The notes below the pieces were generated by a model that ran no database searches, had not been told where the DNA came from, and saw nothing but the letters and a program-made list of their open reading frames with translations. Positions 8,185 to 15,938 of a stretch of DNA of 17,875 nt are shown here, in pieces. The stretch is from NCBI GenBank assembly GCA_900642245.1, contig CAAAJI010000145.1, positions 71,461 to 89,335 of the forward strand. Reading direction: 5' to 3'. The translations under genes were made by a program, and so were the position numbers. The stretch is from Fragilaria radians (Eukaryota; Bacillariophyta; Fragilariophyceae; Fragilariales; Fragilariaceae). Every line of letters starts with the position of its first letter. Within the stretch, counting starts at the first letter, position 1.

Positions 8185-11100
8185 GAGTAATATCAAGTTG
8201 GTAATGACTTAATTACGCATGCATTGAACAAATATGTAGATTTTGAGCTCATGTCAAAATAAAAACTGTATTTTAAATGAAATCACCATAGACTACACTT
8301 TCAATGCCTAGAAATAGAAGCGTTGATCTCATTAATTCTTTTGACCATACCTTGGGTAAAACCAACACGTGGTCAAACAAGTTGATAGCATCCCTGATAT
8401 TTAATTTCTATATCCTGTATCATCTTACTAACCTCTCTGACACAACTTGATATGTCTAGTCTCAAATTTCTTCACTGATAATAGTATTTAACCAACACTA
8501 TGACTGCATTCTTCGTCTTCCTTACAAAACTTTAGAGTCTTCGTTCTTGCTTGATCACCCTATTCTCGGCCTGTGGGAGTCTCGAACTCTTCAAATGGTG
8601 TACCATATATATAAAATTTAAAACAACGTAGTGTTTGCATATGACTAGAAAAGATTGATTGTCTTATCTTCTCTCTTTATCTTTCATTCAATAAGATCAT
8701 TAATGTCGGGACTCTCCGGTCTTCCCTTGATGAAAAAGTTATTTGCATACTCATCCATTATTCTCACGACTGACAGTGTCTCACCAATAACGAATAGTAG
8801 TTGACCTATAGATCTATCATTCAAATTGTATGAAGTCCAAGCTTTGGTAAACAACCTTTGAAAACACCTTCTAGCACTCTCTGATAACTTGACCCAGTCC
8901 ATAGATTGATTTGCTGAGGTTCAGGTAGTTAGGAAAGAGGGAAAATCTGTATGTAGACCATCCTTAGGTGTTTTTATGTATTGATCAAAGACTATTTTCG
9001 TTACTCTATTTCATAAATTGAATGATCAAGCCATTATATCTAAATCGATATTGTTTCTTAAGAGCCTTGTTGATGATGAAGAAGTATTCCAACATTCAAA
9101 GAACAAATTTTACTTCTTCAAGCTTGATTTGAACTTGGGACTACCCGTCTCTTCACCATAAGAACTTAGTGAACCATTCTTGGTGGCTTCGCTTGTTTAT
9201 GCAACCCTAGACATCAAGAAAACATGAAAGATGAAAGCACCGATGTAATGAATTTAGGACTTGGAATTGCATGTGATTGATACAGAGCAAATAAAATAAA
9301 GAGAGCATAATGGAAATGAATTATTTGTTAAGTTATTCAGTACAACTGAATTGACAATTTTCCCTTAGGGTTAACAGCTACCAACATAAATCTATTAAAG
9401 CATTCTGTGCATGAAAATGAATCCGGATACTAGCTTTAAAATAAAATTAATGTGCTTATTGTATACATGAAAAGCCTAATCACAATTTCTTCAAACCGAT
9501 ATCCAGCTAATTCCAATTATCTAACACATATGGAAAAATCTGCTTTAGGGAATTCACACATCTAGTTGCTTCAACCTTGGCGAGTATAAGGTGGCAAAAA
9601 TGGTGCCGTTTACAATAACCCATGTGGTGTTGCAGTCGGAGAAGCAACAATTCAAACGAATGTTGTGAATGACTTAGAAACGGAACTTAAAGATGCTAGT
9701 GTCTAGTCGGTCGAGTGCGTATCTTAAATGTATCAACTAAGGAAAGTGCACTACAGAAACAGTGATAAATTGTCACGTTGATAGAAGAAGATAAGTTGTA
9801 AAATTACCGAATGATAGTTGTTGCCGATGCTCAGAGGATAAAGAAATCTAGATGGAATTTCTGCGAGTATCCATAAGTGACACCTCATGCCTTATCTGGA
9901 CATGGAATGGATAGCTAAATGCAAAAGTTACGGAAGTAGGGATGTTGCAAAGAAATAGGTTAATATACAGCAGCATCAAGTAAGCGTTTACACTCAATTT
10001 AAACTATCAAGCATACTTCAAATGGGCATTGAACCGTGGATTTATCGATACTATCTCTTGCCTTGAAAACCAAATGTGATAGAGCAGCTTTTCGCACGGT
10101 AAGGCTTTGCAAAGAGCAAGGACTATCTAGAGAGATTGAAGAATAAACATCAGTCAGCCTTTGCTCCTTCCATAGTGAAAGCAGAAAGGATTTACTCAGA
10201 TCCCCTTCAACAAAATTGAAAACCAGATGTTTGTTTTACCACCTTGAAATATTTTGGAAGAATTTAGAAAATATGGGATCAGGCATGACAGATGGTTAGC
10301 TCATGACCTATTTTCTAAATAATCTAACCAGTCCTAATGAATCCCAAGTGGTGCCTTTACAGAAAGGAATCGCGAATCCTTTCGAGGAAAACAAAATTCA
10401 TGAAGAATTAAATCTGCCAAAATGACCACCGAATTTAAAAATGTATAAGGAGGCGTATTAGAGAAGCTGACTGTGACGTTGTTTGGAGAGTTGTGATATG
10501 ATTTAATGATACGATGTAGGAAGAGTGTCGGAAGGATCATTTACATTCATCCCAGGAGGAAATATCAGCTCTACAGCAGTCTACGTTGTGACAGTGAGCA
10601 GTAATTCAGACATGCACAATTACTTATTCAGGGTGATAGCCTGGAAAAAGAAAGTATCTATTGAATCAAATTATCAATTAAAATAAGAAGAGAACTTTGC
10701 GACGTGTCATGTATGTAAAAAACCGTATTTTTAACATGTATAATGTATGGCACAAGAATTGGACCAAACTGTGCTGTGCTACAATCCTAGAAGATGCTAC
10801 ATCATAATTTTAGCTAGCAAATTGAATCAACCTAGAAATAGATTAATTTAAGATTTGCTAGTTTGTCCCAATACTCAAATATGTCCTATGATGATAGTTC
10901 GTGCTAATAATGACATTGAAGATACAGGGTGTATTGCACGTTTAAGTAAATATTTGCACATAATAATGGCTATTGCTATATTTATTTACAAGTTGTAGAT
11001 GATACTAATCAAGTATCTCGAAGATTTAGGCGACAATAAATGAATTAATATTTTATTGTGCCTAAAGCTTAGCCTAAAATAATATATAAGAGTTATGATA

Positions 11101-11838
11101 ACGTTGTATGATAAGAAAATCAGTGCGTCATTAAAAGATTAGAGCATAAAGGATAAGCAAATATGATCATGCAAAGTTAAGGTAAGCATTCTTGTCATAG
11201 TAATGGTCTTAGCATAGATACCTCTCTATTAAGGTCGTGAATCCATTATATTGGAAAAATGGAAGTAGAAAAATGTGGCCTTTGAAATAGATATAGAATT
11301 CTGCAAGAAATACCAAAAGACTGCTTTAATCCATGAAATCACACAAAGTTCGAGGTATTAACAAATGAGAATGATGCTCAAGTCATATAGGTGTATCGCT
11401 TTGACAAGCAAAAACATATGCAACTCTCTTTTTTCCAAACTAAATTCATATGAAATCATAATGTAATTTGTATTATTTTAAAAATTGAGTTGTATAGCCA
11501 ATAATGAAACGAATTAACGTGAAAAAAATGGAACTCGCAAATGTTAATAGCAATCAAATGTTGTGTGGGAGAAGTAAGATTTTTGATTTTTATTGGATTG
11601 ATGACTGAGCTAAACTTGCTTGAAACAGGAAGAATCTTTCATTAGCATGCTGTCCTACACTTTCGGATGTAAATGTTTCATCGGAAACATTTTGAATGAC
11701 TAACTGTATAGAAAATTGGATACTCATGAATGATTTAGGGTAAGATTGGACTGAAGTGGAGAAGAAGTTCATGGTCAAAGCAAAAGGGCTAAGTTATTCC
11801 AAGGATTGGAGATCTTCGTGTTAACATGTGCTTGATGA
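8185..11838. other. 3.6 kb gene-poor region with degraded coding-like fragments
   Basis: No well-supported gene lies here. The stretch is AT-rich, with frequent stops in all frames and only short ORFs. A 72-codon minus ORF (8684-8902) and coding-like fragments around 8488-8640 (minus), 9070-9220 (minus), 9590-9705 (plus) and 9909-10215 (plus, interrupted by several stops) look like possible relics but match nothing I recognise. No terminal inverted repeats, LTR pair, tRNA or CRISPR-like array was detected. A 60-codon minus ORF at 11590-11772 downstream of the receptor is probably chance. Confidence 0.45.
8684..8902 (-). CDS. Short hypothetical ORF or relic exon
   Basis: A 72-codon frame runs from the ATG at 8900-8902. 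The product (MDWVKLSESARRCFQ... ending INDLIE) is mixed helical, with a balanced residue composition unlike the Phe/Ile/Lys-rich chance ORFs nearby, but I recognise no family. Just upstream in its direction (8918-8945) is a pyrimidine-rich stretch with CTAAC followed by CTCAG, resembling a branch point and 3' splice site, so it might be a terminal exon of a decayed or unrecognised gene. No upstream exon in the right phase was found. Confidence 0.2.
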   Translation of the reverse strand: MDWVKLSESARRCFQRLFTKAWTSYNLNDRSIGQLLFVIGETLSVVRIMDEYANNFFIKGRPESPDINDLIE

Positions 11839-14163
11839 TTAAGCGGCTATTCCACTAGTCATTGGAAATGCACCAGAATGAAAATAAACAGTATGTCGTC
11901 TGGATTGGGCTCGACTTTCACCCATTTGCAACTGTGACAATTTTGGTACAAAGATTGGAAGCATTACTCCAAAGGAAAGAACGCTGATCATCACAGATTT
12001 CACTAGAAAGAAGGCTGATGGATCATCAATAACTAGAAATAGAACTGGCATGCCCAAAATAGTGGCTTCTGTCATGAAAAGCATTGACAAGTTGATGCTT
12101 GTAGTTTCACTCAAATCCGAAACAACGTTCCTTGCTTTGTAGCTTTGCCAGTTTGCTATGCCTAATGCTGTTAAATTGGATAAGCCCAAAAGAGATAAAA
12201 AGAGAACTTGATATTGACGTATCGAAGGCACACAAGCTCCCACCGACTCAGTTGCACGGCCAAATGTATCTTGAGCTTGAAGCTCAACACGTGACCATCT
12301 TAAAGGATCGAGGAATGACCAAAACGTTAGTATGGAAAAATTCAATGTTAACAGAAGGATGAAAGGGATAAGAACATCTTGGATTCTGACAATTATCTTT
12401 TTAAAGTGCCCTGCTGAATGTATTACTTTATTCAATCTCCAAAGCTTGCAGAAAAGAGCTGAAAAAGTGGTCGTAAATCCACCCGACAGTAACCAAAGTT
12501 GAGATGAGCAACTTATATCCAGTATTTGTTTTGGTAATGGTTCTTGAAAGCTCATTGGGATGATGGAAAATGCCATGAATATTATTCCTATGCACAACAT
12601 ATACAAAAACGGAGGTTGAGACGCCTTTATAGGCCTTGCATTCCTGTGAATATAGATAAATAGTATCCATCCGATTGCAACCATAATTGTTACCCCACAA
12701 AAGCACAGCCCAGATAACCTACTAGGAAAGGATATTAAATTCATGTTGATTTTCAGTATTGGAAGATCTGGAGGTGCCGTAGTTGTGTTGTCTGAATAAA
12801 CAAACGGTGTGACTTCTCGGAAAGGAGTGTTGCTGTCTAGATTTATCAGAATTGACGTTCTTTCATGAAACCGTACATTCCCAGCAACGTATGAACTTTC
12901 ATCAAGAAACAGGTTTTTCAATCCAAATTGGACAGATGAAGGGTCCCGTGACATGGTATCGTGTAAAAGACGAATATGTCCAGTGGTGCCCTCGAAATCA
13001 ACTCGAGAAATAGCTTGCAACAATTGCTCCTTTGTAAACAAGTCTTTTTCAATAACGCATGCCGCAACAGCGGGGACAAGTACAGCGTCATATGTCAGAC
13101 TGACCCATGTAGAAAAAAGTGGTTTGTACAGAGTCAGATTGAAGTGATCAAATAAATCTTCTCTGAGATCTTTAATGGATGATAAAAACTCTCTTTGCAG
13201 TGAGGTTTCAAATTGGAAATCTGCTAGTGCTTTTTGTGCTGTATTGGATACCTTAGGTTGCAATGTAAGTATACCGAGTCCATTCAAGGCTCTTATAATT
13301 TCGAAATCGCTTGGATTGAATTCGGAATCCATTGCCCTCGAATCAGTTGTAAACCATGCGAAACCCGGACCTGCGATCTCTGCTCTGGAGGCTTCTCTCA
13401 AAATTTCTATATCATTGTTGCTAAAAGGAATTGCCATAAAATACTTGAACTTTGTTCTCTTCAACCCAGCGATAGCAGCTTTGACTGTTTCGACTTTTCC
13501 CGAAGTAAAGGAAAAGCTCACAACATGCACCCCGCGCTTTCTTGCTTCATCATGTATACTTCGAGCATAGCTAGTCCCAAAATCATCAATGACATAGATC
13601 AAACCAAAATGCCCGACACCAAGTGACTGAAGATATTCAACAATGATCACTGCATTGCTTTCGTCGCTTGGAATGACCCTTGCAAATGTTGGGTAAGTGT
13701 CTCGATTATTTAGGTCTGTAGAAGAAGCCGTACTAGAAATTATTGGAACTCCATAAACGCCACTTAGCGTGGCAGAGGGTTTGGCCTCAGAACTATATGC
13801 TAGTCCAACAATTGCACTTGGATAAGGTGTCGCAAGCGTGTGTGTCTCATTTTTTAACACTGATGCAACAATCTCAGCTCCTCGCAATGGATTAAGCTCT
13901 GAATCATAAAATGTTGTAGTTAGCTGGATGTCGCAGCCTTCGATAAGTTTTGGTAAAATTGGTACTATCCATGGATTTCGGTTATTGAAGTCTTTGAACG
14001 CAAGAAATGCTCCTATTGCAGTTGATATTTCCCACAAATCAACGTGAAGACTACCGCTTTGGTTCTTAGCTGAAATCGGAAGAATGACAGGGATATGAAT
14101 CAGCCTTGATGTTTCACTTATTCTTATCACCGGTGAATTTGCTTCGAATTGAGGATACGGCAT
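11839..14163 (-). CDS. GABA-B-like class C G-protein-coupled receptor
   Basis: From the first ATG (14161-14163) this gives 774 residues. Residues about 20-430 form a Venus-flytrap (ANF-receptor-type) ligand-binding domain: IPVILPIS, a YDSELNP...GAEIVASVL block, STASSTDL (144-151) and PTFARVIPSD (158-167), the classic S(A/S)S..L..R..YP.F.R..PSD signature. Seven membrane segments follow from about 484 to 740. GABA-B hallmarks include PIKASQPPFLYML (511-523), the Cys at the top of TM3 (CSSQLWLLSGGFTTTFSALF), a partner Cys in loop 2 (VGACVPS) and FVPK (738-741) at the end of TM7. There is no Cys-rich linker domain, as in the GABA-B group. The tail is short (about 33 residues) and lacks the coiled coil used by animal GABA-B heterodimers. 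It should sit in the plasma or an internal membrane and signal through G proteins. The frame is open upstream only to a TGA at 14221-14223 and contains no signal peptide, so a 5' exon is probably missing from this model. Confidence 0.88.
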   Translation of the reverse strand: MPYPQFEANSPVIRISETSRLIHIPVILPISAKNQSGSLHVDLWEISTAIGAFLAFKDFNNRNPWIVPILPKLIEGCDIQLTTTFYDSELNPLRGAEIVASVLKNETHTLATPYPSAIVGLAYSSEAKPSATLSGVYGVPIISSTASSTDLNNRDTYPTFARVIPSDESNAVIIVEYLQSLGVGHFGLIYVIDDFGTSYARSIHDEARKRGVHVVSFSFTSGKVETVKAAIAGLKRTKFKYFMAIPFSNNDIEILREASRAEIAGPGFAWFTTDSRAMDSEFNPSDFEIIRALNGLGILTLQPKVSNTAQKALADFQFETSLQREFLSSIKDLREDLFDHFNLTLYKPLFSTWVSLTYDAVLVPAVAACVIEKDLFTKEQLLQAISRVDFEGTTGHIRLLHDTMSRDPSSVQFGLKNLFLDESSYVAGNVRFHERTSILINLDSNTPFREVTPFVYSDNTTTAPPDLPILKINMNLISFPSRLSGLCFCGVTIMVAIGWILFIYIHRNARPIKASQPPFLYMLCIGIIFMAFSIIPMSFQEPLPKQILDISCSSQLWLLSGGFTTTFSALFCKLWRLNKVIHSAGHFKKIIVRIQDVLIPFILLLTLNFSILTFWSFLDPLRWSRVELQAQDTFGRATESVGACVPSIRQYQVLFLSLLGLSNLTALGIANWQSYKARNVVSDLSETTSINLSMLFMTEATILGMPVLFLVIDDPSAFFLVKSVMISVLSFGVMLPIFVPKLSQLQMGESRAQSRRHTVYFHSGAFPMTSGIAA

Positions 14164-14655
14164 GGTTAAAAGTGCCACGTAAAAGTCCAAGTTAGTTCTG
14201 AAGTCTTTTTGATCGGTACCTCATGTAAGAAAAGAAATATATGTTGAAAATGTGTGGTTGAACAAATGCTAAATGTGAAACGACAAGAACTGAAGTTCTT
14301 TCGTCTAAGGGAAAAAAGAAGCATTATAATTCCGAAAACGGGAAGTCATTTCGAAAGAAAGAAGTTTGTGTGGTTCTAATTCAACAAATCATAGTTTCGG
14401 TGAAACTTACTTGTGCTCACGACTGGTTAAAATCGAGCTAATAAATAGTTTCTGAATAATGTTCTAGGAGTTCGAGAGAAAGTGTTAGCCAATCAATTTC
14501 CACTATTTCTACTTCGGTTAAGACTTCTTTTCTCGCAACTTCATCACATAATAGGTGCATTAGTTTTAATCAAATTATCCACTGACAATTCAATTTTCTT
14601 CCGTTTTGCTTTTTCCAAGATTTCAGATAATAAAGTATTTATCGGATGGATCCTC
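14164..14655. other. Region 5' of the receptor; possible leader exon, intron or LTR remnant
   Basis: About 490 bp separates the receptor ORF from the copia relic. A perfect GTAAGT lies on the minus strand at 14405-14410, and possible acceptors (pyrimidine tract then ACATGAG near 14219; CTTCAG ending at 14198) precede the receptor frame. Joining them gave no frame with an ATG. The same interval lies just downstream of the relic RNase H stop, where a copia 3' LTR would be expected, but I could not define LTR ends. Confidence 0.35.
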
Positions 14656-14882
14656 CTACCTTTGATTCATGCAGTGTTTAGTCATTATCCACTTCCTAGC
14701 ATCGTTGAACCTTGCTTTACCTGAGTTTTTTTGTGTGAATACACTTGCCACATTAAGTCTGCTTTGATAACTTCCACTTTTATTAGTCCTTCATCAATTA
14801 CCTCTCTTTTGTAGCGGAATCTATCATCTATGTGCTTATTCCACTCACTCACTAGTGTTTTCATTTTCTGTTTAGCGTACAA
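14656..14882 (-). pseudogene. Ty1/copia polyprotein relic: C-terminal RNase H segment, frameshifted
   Basis: In the minus strand the frame from about 14882 reads KHIDDRFRY, then KREVIDEGLIKVEVIKADL, matching the copia RNase H end KHID.R.HF.RE.V..G.I.. followed by the (A)D.FTK motif. The frame then goes off, but a one-base shift at the AATGTGG near 14730 continues as VASVFTQKNSGKARF and DARKWIM, aligning with the ADIFTK(N/P).....F...R tail that ends copia Pol. It stops at a TAG at 14656-14658. So this is a decayed fragment with a single-base deletion and no catalytic part, integrase or reverse transcriptase nearby. It points to an old retrotransposon insertion immediately upstream of the receptor gene. 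Confidence 0.65.
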
Positions 14883-14974
14883 TCCAACTCCTCATAAGAG
14901 TTGAAGATCCTATCCAACTTGTCATAAAGTTGAGGATAAAAGATCCAATTAAGCTTTTCACAAGAGTAGAAGAC
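14882..14974. repeat. Tandem repeat of about 30 bp, three copies, each of the first two a hairpin
   Basis: Units start with ATCCAA at 14882, 14912 and 14943 (30, 31 and 32 bp). Units 1 and 2 agree at most positions; unit 3 is degenerate. Unit 1 contains CAACTC and GAGTTG around a 7-base loop; unit 2 contains CAACTT and AAGTTG around a 6-base loop. The differing pair (C:G against T:A) changed on both arms, which keeps the palindrome. The array abuts the truncated edge of the copia relic. Confidence 0.7.
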
Positions 14975-15329
14975 ACACGAGATTACAAGATCAAATTATA
15001 GAAATACTGTAGAAACATGAATTATGTCAGTGATATACTTCAAATAGTATTCGCACGAATAAAGTAAAAATGAATACAAAAGTCAAAATCAGAAATTAAA
15101 TTATTTTAACAATCATAGCCATTGAAAGAAATTCTTCATTGGCTATCCATTTCCAATTATTAAAACTATTCAACATATTAAAATGTGTTATGATTTCTTG
15201 TCAATTCAGTCTCAGACAAAGCTTTAACTCGAACAGACGCGACACCCTTGAATTTAACAATGGTGCACGATTCAATTACAAAAACTTATTGTATTGACGC
15301 CAGATGTGTACCTTAGTCTACCCATAACA
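14975..15329. other. AT-rich spacer downstream of CCDC12
   Basis: About 355 bp of AT-rich DNA with no ORF or motif of note. It should include the 3' UTR of the CCDC12-like gene. Confidence 0.45.
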
Positions 15330-15815
15330 TTAATCCAGTGAGTTAAGACGAGCTTCTTGTTCCAATCGTTCCTTAAGCAATGCCACCAAAGCCTTTTGTG
15401 TACGACGTTCTAATTTCTGTAATAAGGGTTCAATATCACGTTTCAGATCCGCATTAACTTTCGGTAGAGGAATACCAGAAGATCCCAACGCTGCATCATG
15501 TTGTTCTTGGTTCAGTGCCGTTTGTGCTGCTTCTACAGCATCATCTAATAATTTAATCCTCTTCCGTGAAGAATCCTCAGACAGAGGAAGTCGTGTTGTT
15601 GTTGTTGTCGTCGTCGTGGTGGTGGTATGTTTCGTCACTTCAAGTGGTGATGGTGCCACTTGAGATTCGTTCAAGGGAATCCTATCATGAAAAAGTTGTG
15701 TTTCGTTCTCTGGGATGGTGGAAGTGTCATTACTGTCGAAACATTCTTCCGCTTGTTTTAAAACGCGACCAGCCTTGGCGGCCAACGCTGCCAATCTTGC
15801 TTTTCGCTCTTCCAT
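15330..15815 (-). CDS. CCDC12 / cwf18 pre-mRNA splicing factor
   Basis: A 161-residue single-exon protein starts at the ATG at 15813-15815. It has both ends of the cwf18 family: an N-terminal basic/Ala/Leu helix (MEERKARLAALAAKAGR) and a C-terminal NADLKRDIEPLLQKLERRTQ (121-140) continuing KALVALLKERL, matching the WDLKRDV.KKLEKL.KRTQ.AI.EL core of human CCDC12. Length is close to the usual 150-190. Between them is a variable, polar linker with an 11-Thr run (64-85 region) and a basic SRKRIKL patch that could direct nuclear import. Family members are components of the activated spliceosome (NTC-associated). The gene is head to head with the methyltransferase gene, 119 bp apart, and they may share a promoter. 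The typical Trp before DLKRD is replaced by Ala here. Confidence 0.82.
   Translation of the reverse strand: MEERKARLAALAAKAGRVLKQAEECFDSNDTSTIPENETQLFHDRIPLNESQVAPSPLEVTKHTTTTTTTTTTTRLPLSEDSSRKRIKLLDDAVEAAQTALNQEQHDAALGSSGIPLPKVNADLKRDIEPLLQKLERRTQKALVALLKERLEQEARLNSLD
15594..15626 (-). repeat. Block-structured Thr codon run in CCDC12
   Basis: Eleven Thr codons in the coding direction are ordered as three ACC, three ACG and five ACA. This reads as stacked trinucleotide expansions (or one expansion with later block conversions) within the low-complexity linker of the protein. Confidence 0.9.
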
Positions 15816-15934
15816 TCGGATAAAGGCTTTGGCACCTAGAGTTTGCTAACTCAATTCCAGATGTAGTAAAGTAACAGTAAACGATGCTCCATAAACAGTA
15901 GCATAACAGTACAGTAATTTATGCCAACGCCAAA
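15816..15934. promoter_or_regulatory. 119-bp divergent spacer, likely bidirectional promoter
   Basis: The start codons of the CCDC12-like (-) and methyltransferase (+) genes are only 119 bp apart, so both promoters and 5' UTRs must fit here or extend into the genes. The plus-strand side has several CAGTA words (15885-15917) and three tiny upstream ORFs. No TATA box or other named element was recognised. Confidence 0.6.
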
Positions 15935-15938
15935 ATGA
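15861..15938 (+). other. Three mini upstream ORFs before the methyltransferase start
   Basis: In order: ATG-TAG (15861-15866, start-stop), a 5-codon ORF MLHKQ (15884-15901), and a 5-codon ORF MPTPK (15921-15938) whose TGA overlaps the main ATG at 15935 as ATGA. If transcribed, the last would favour termination-reinitiation onto the main frame. The transcription start is unknown, so some or all may lie outside the mRNA. Confidence 0.4.

Noticed and set aside
8570..8595. GAGTTCGAGACTCCC resembling a tRNA T-arm/B box on the minus strand
   Set aside because: The stem pairs poorly and no D-arm, anticodon arm or acceptor stem can be built upstream.
10334..10540. 68-codon minus-strand ORF
   Set aside because: AT-rich, no motif, isolated in the gene-poor region.
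10534..10683. Open plus-strand stretch (SFTFIPGGNISSTAVYVV) suggesting a beta-rich exon
   Set aside because: About 50 codons without an ATG, convincing splice sites or similarity I recognise; consistent with chance.
11590..11772. 60-codon minus ORF downstream of the receptor, considered as a tail exon
   Set aside because: No good donor site near the receptor stop and no recognisable motif.
13175..13626. Two plus-strand ORFs of about 130 codons opposite the receptor
   Set aside because: They are antisense shadows of the strongly supported receptor coding sequence.
14482..14724. 80-codon hydrophobic plus-strand ORF
   Set aside because: Starts at GTG and lies antisense to the copia relic and its flank; hydrophobicity reflects T-rich DNA.
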